Source: Nanobdellota archaeon | GTDB lineage: Archaea > Nanobdellota > Nanobdellia > Pacearchaeales > GW2011-AR1 | Length of the DNA: 15,979 bases | Direction: 5' to 3' | Assembly: GCA_018901625.1 (NCBI GenBank) | Contig: JAHIEM010000036.1 | Span: 1 to 15,979, forward strand | Shown: positions 14,182 to 15,979 of the stretch, in pieces | How positions within the stretch are numbered: position 1 is the stretch's first letter | How the letters are laid out: the number at the start of each line of letters is the position of its first letter | Program-made: the position numbers and the translations under genes | The notes under the pieces: generated by a model | What the model was told of the DNA's origin: nothing | Databases searched by the model: none | The model's input: only the letters and a program-made list of their open reading frames with translations

Positions 14182-15162
14182 ATGAAAAAAAGCCTTCCAA
14201 AAATAAGCATAGTTATGCCGGTGTACAATGAAGAAGATAAAATAGAGAAATGCCTCAAAAGCATAAGAAATCAAGACTATCCCCAAGATAAAATAGAAAT
14301 TGTTTTTGTTGATGACGATTCAACTGATAACACTCTAAAGCTCTCTCAGAAGTACCTGGTTAAGTATGTGCGGAATGGAAAGCACGACTATGACCTCGGA
14401 AAATCTCTGGGTATAAAGAATGCGACAGGAGAGTATGTAATGTTTATGGATGCCGACAATATTCTAACTAGGAAGGATTGGATAAAAAAAATAATCTCGC
14501 CATTGCTTGAGGATGAAAATATTGTTGGAAGCCAGCCATTATGGTTTAAGTACAATAAGAACGACGCTTTTTTTGATAGATACTGTACACTGTATGGAAT
14601 AACTGATCCTCTTACTATCTATCTCTCAAAGAGAGATAGGCTAATGCTCTGGGAGAGAAATTGGAAGATTGGATTGATTGAAGAGAGAAAAGAGTATTTT
14701 ATTGCAGAGTTTAATAAAAAAAACCTGCCAACAATCGGCTCTGTTGGCTTTACTATAAAAAAGAAGCTGTTGTTAAAGACAAACTATGATCCTTCATTTT
14801 CTCATCTTGACTGCATACAAGATCTGCTTAAACTAGGATATAATCGGTTTGCGATGGTAAAGTTAGATGTGATACACCTTCATTCGAAAAGTTTTTCAGA
14901 TTTTCTGGGAAAGCTAGAGCGAAATTTAAAAATATTCATAAGAGATTTTGGAAAGAGGAGATACACTTGGGATGCCTCGTTCTGGAAGAAAAGTTATGCT
15001 GCTCTGGCAATGCTTACATTTGTTGTTCCTTTATATCATGCAGTGCGGGGATATTGGAAGGTACGTGATTTAGCATGGTTTGCTCACCCATTTATATGTT
15101 TCTCAGTCATCACAACTTATTTGAAGATGATTGCGTTGTGGAAGCTGGGTTTGAATAGTTAA
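14182..15162 (+). CDS. GT2 glycosyltransferase with C-terminal hydrophobic region
   Basis: 326 residues. Complete GT-A signature: ISIVMPVYNEED (8-19), VDDDSTDNT (43-51, nucleotide-binding), GIKNATGEYVMFMDADN (77-93) with D90-A-D92 as metal-binding DxD, and GSVGFTIKK around 207-215. The segment from about 265 to 326 has two hydrophobic stretches that should sit in or on the membrane. Probably extends the lipid-linked glycan on the cytoplasmic side. It has its own promoter, and no Shine-Dalgarno before ATG 14182. The last 53 bases overlap the opposite-strand gene tail to tail. Sugar donor and acceptor unknown. Confidence 0.88.
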   Translation: MKKSLPKISIVMPVYNEEDKIEKCLKSIRNQDYPQDKIEIVFVDDDSTDNTLKLSQKYLVKYVRNGKHDYDLGKSLGIKNATGEYVMFMDADNILTRKDWIKKIISPLLEDENIVGSQPLWFKYNKNDAFFDRYCTLYGITDPLTIYLSKRDRLMLWERNWKIGLIEERKEYFIAEFNKKNLPTIGSVGFTIKKKLLLKTNYDPSFSHLDCIQDLLKLGYNRFAMVKLDVIHLHSKSFSDFLGKLERNLKIFIRDFGKRRYTWDASFWKKSYAALAMLTFVVPLYHAVRGYWKVRDLAWFAHPFICFSVITTYLKMIALWKLGLNS

Positions 15163-15979
15163 GTTCGTATATAACAAGAAGGGGTTGTTGTTGCTGCGCA
15201 TCTGAGAACCATGCCTTAACTGGCTTGAGTTGTTCTGGATGCTCTTGGGGATAAGAGTAAGTCCATTGCGGCACCCAAGGCTCAAATATAGAGATTACGA
15301 AGAATTTTGGTCTTAGTTTCTTTATTAATTCTGTAAACTCTTCGGAAGTATATGCTCGATTTAATTCAGGACTAAGAAAAGTGATTGCCTTTCTCTCTGA
15401 ATAAAAGACAGTTTGTGTTAGTGATGCAGTTGCAATAATATCTGAAGAATTAGAGTTTGACTTCATCCAGAGAGCTGCCTCTTTTACTTGAGAATAGCTA
15501 TCTATCTTTAATTTTATGATGTTGTCTGCATGTTTTAGTTGAAAATATGCTCCTGAAGACAACATGGCCAAGAGAAGCAATATTGCCAGTATCTTACTAA
15601 TATCTTTGTTTATTAAAGAGTAAATTAAAGCGATTCCTTTAGCAGAGATGGCAAATATTCCAATGGACATAAGTATGAGCCATCTGTTTTCTCCGGTTCT
15701 CAAAAAGTAGATAAAGAAAGCGAGAGTAAATAATATACTCAGAAGCATAAAGAAATCTGCGTAGTATGTCTTGTCTCTTTTAAGAAGGAGAATATCCAGA
15801 CTCAAAAACATGGGGATTAATGTGAGTAATCCCACAACAAAAAATATGAAAAATCCGAGCTCTGGATAATCATAAACTAAAGAAATAAGATTCCATCCAA
15901 GAGGGATACTTTGTATTCCCCCATAGCCTGATCTAAAAGCAAAAGCATTCCCGTAGTAGGCTTGGCTCCAAAGTAAATA
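15110..15979 (-). CDS. GT-C/GT39-like membrane glycosyltransferase (C-terminal part, runs off window)
   Basis: The frame is open to the window end, so at least 289 residues are present and the true start lies beyond 15979; the GTG at 15835 is only an internal codon. The visible part begins YLLWSQAYYGNAFAF...GGIQSIPLGW, continues through about five hydrophobic helices and ends in a soluble domain (about the last 150 residues) with VKEAALWMKSNSNSSDIIATAS and TVFYSERKAITF. This resembles the C-terminal half of archaeal ArnT/PMT-like proteins annotated as dolichyl-phosphate-mannose mannosyltransferases, which use lipid-phosphate sugars outside the membrane. The catalytic DxD/DE loop would be N-terminal and is not visible, so the family call is tentative. 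A lipid donor made by the 5938 product would suit it. Ends in TGA at 15110-15112, overlapping the GT2 by 53 bases. Confidence 0.68.
   Translation of the reverse strand, partial: YLLWSQAYYGNAFAFRSGYGGIQSIPLGWNLISLVYDYPELGFFIFFVVGLLTLIPMFLSLDILLLKRDKTYYADFFMLLSILFTLAFFIYFLRTGENRWLILMSIGIFAISAKGIALIYSLINKDISKILAILLLLAMLSSGAYFQLKHADNIIKLKIDSYSQVKEAALWMKSNSNSSDIIATASLTQTVFYSERKAITFLSPELNRAYTSEEFTELIKKLRPKFFVISIFEPWVPQWTYSYPQEHPEQLKPVKAWFSDAQQQQPLLVIYELNYSNPASTTQSSSNKL

Noticed and set aside
15110..15835. Reading the minus-strand gene as a complete 241-residue protein starting at GTG 15835
   Set aside because: The frame stays open for 48 more codons to the window edge with membrane-protein sequence, so GTG 15835 is internal and the gene is partial.
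1..15979. tRNA, rRNA or CRISPR array
   Set aside because: No tRNA-like TTCRA arm with cloverleaf pairing, no rRNA segment and no regularly spaced direct repeats were seen on reading; a covariance-model scan would settle small RNAs.

Overview
The window looks like the chromosome of an AT-rich archaeon, most likely a DPANN lineage such as Woesearchaeota or Pacearchaeota. The archaeal call is firm: it has a single-subunit AglB/STT3 oligosaccharyltransferase, an Alg7-type phosphoglycosyltransferase, an Alg5/Dpm1-like glycosyltransferase, and TATA boxes 24-28 bp before start codons, as expected for leaderless archaeal transcripts. The lineage call is an impression from protein style and composition, not a computed placement.

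Layout. At 1-233 is the 3' end of a tnpB transposon gene, cut by the window edge, followed by 326 bases without a gene (one perfect hairpin at 428-447). At 560-688 is a 42-residue zinc-ribbon protein with its own promoter, and at 734-3472 aglB. A gap of about 210 bases (3473-3685) has several small stem-loops, one with a T-run. At 3686-6735 three tightly packed genes follow: a UDP-sugar:polyprenyl-phosphate sugar-1-P transferase, a Wzx/MOP-type flippase and an Alg5/Dpm1-like transferase. At 6782-7729 is a sugar-nucleotide epimerase/dehydratase of the extended SDR family. At 7760-11522 a membrane-anchored GT2 overlaps two consecutive cobalamin-domain radical SAM enzymes. At 11562-14111 a methyltransferase, an atypical SDR and a SPASM-type radical SAM enzyme overlap one another. 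At 14182-15162 is another GT2. On the minus strand, 15110-15979 is the C-terminal part of a GT-C membrane glycosyltransferase that runs off the window and overlaps the preceding gene tail to tail by 53 bp.

How the genes fit together. The pieces amount to an N-glycosylation locus: start a lipid-linked glycan (3686), charge polyprenyl phosphate with a sugar (5938), extend with GT2 and GT-C enzymes (7760, 14182, 15110), make or modify sugars (6782, 12134, 11562), flip the glycan (4698) and transfer it to protein (aglB). The unexplained part is three radical SAM enzymes, two with a cobalamin-type N-terminal domain, packed with glycosyltransferases. They are the best candidates for an undescribed glycan- or lipid-tailoring activity. 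A second unusual signal is the set of G-runs of 6-8 bases inside the coding sequences of this AT-rich DNA.
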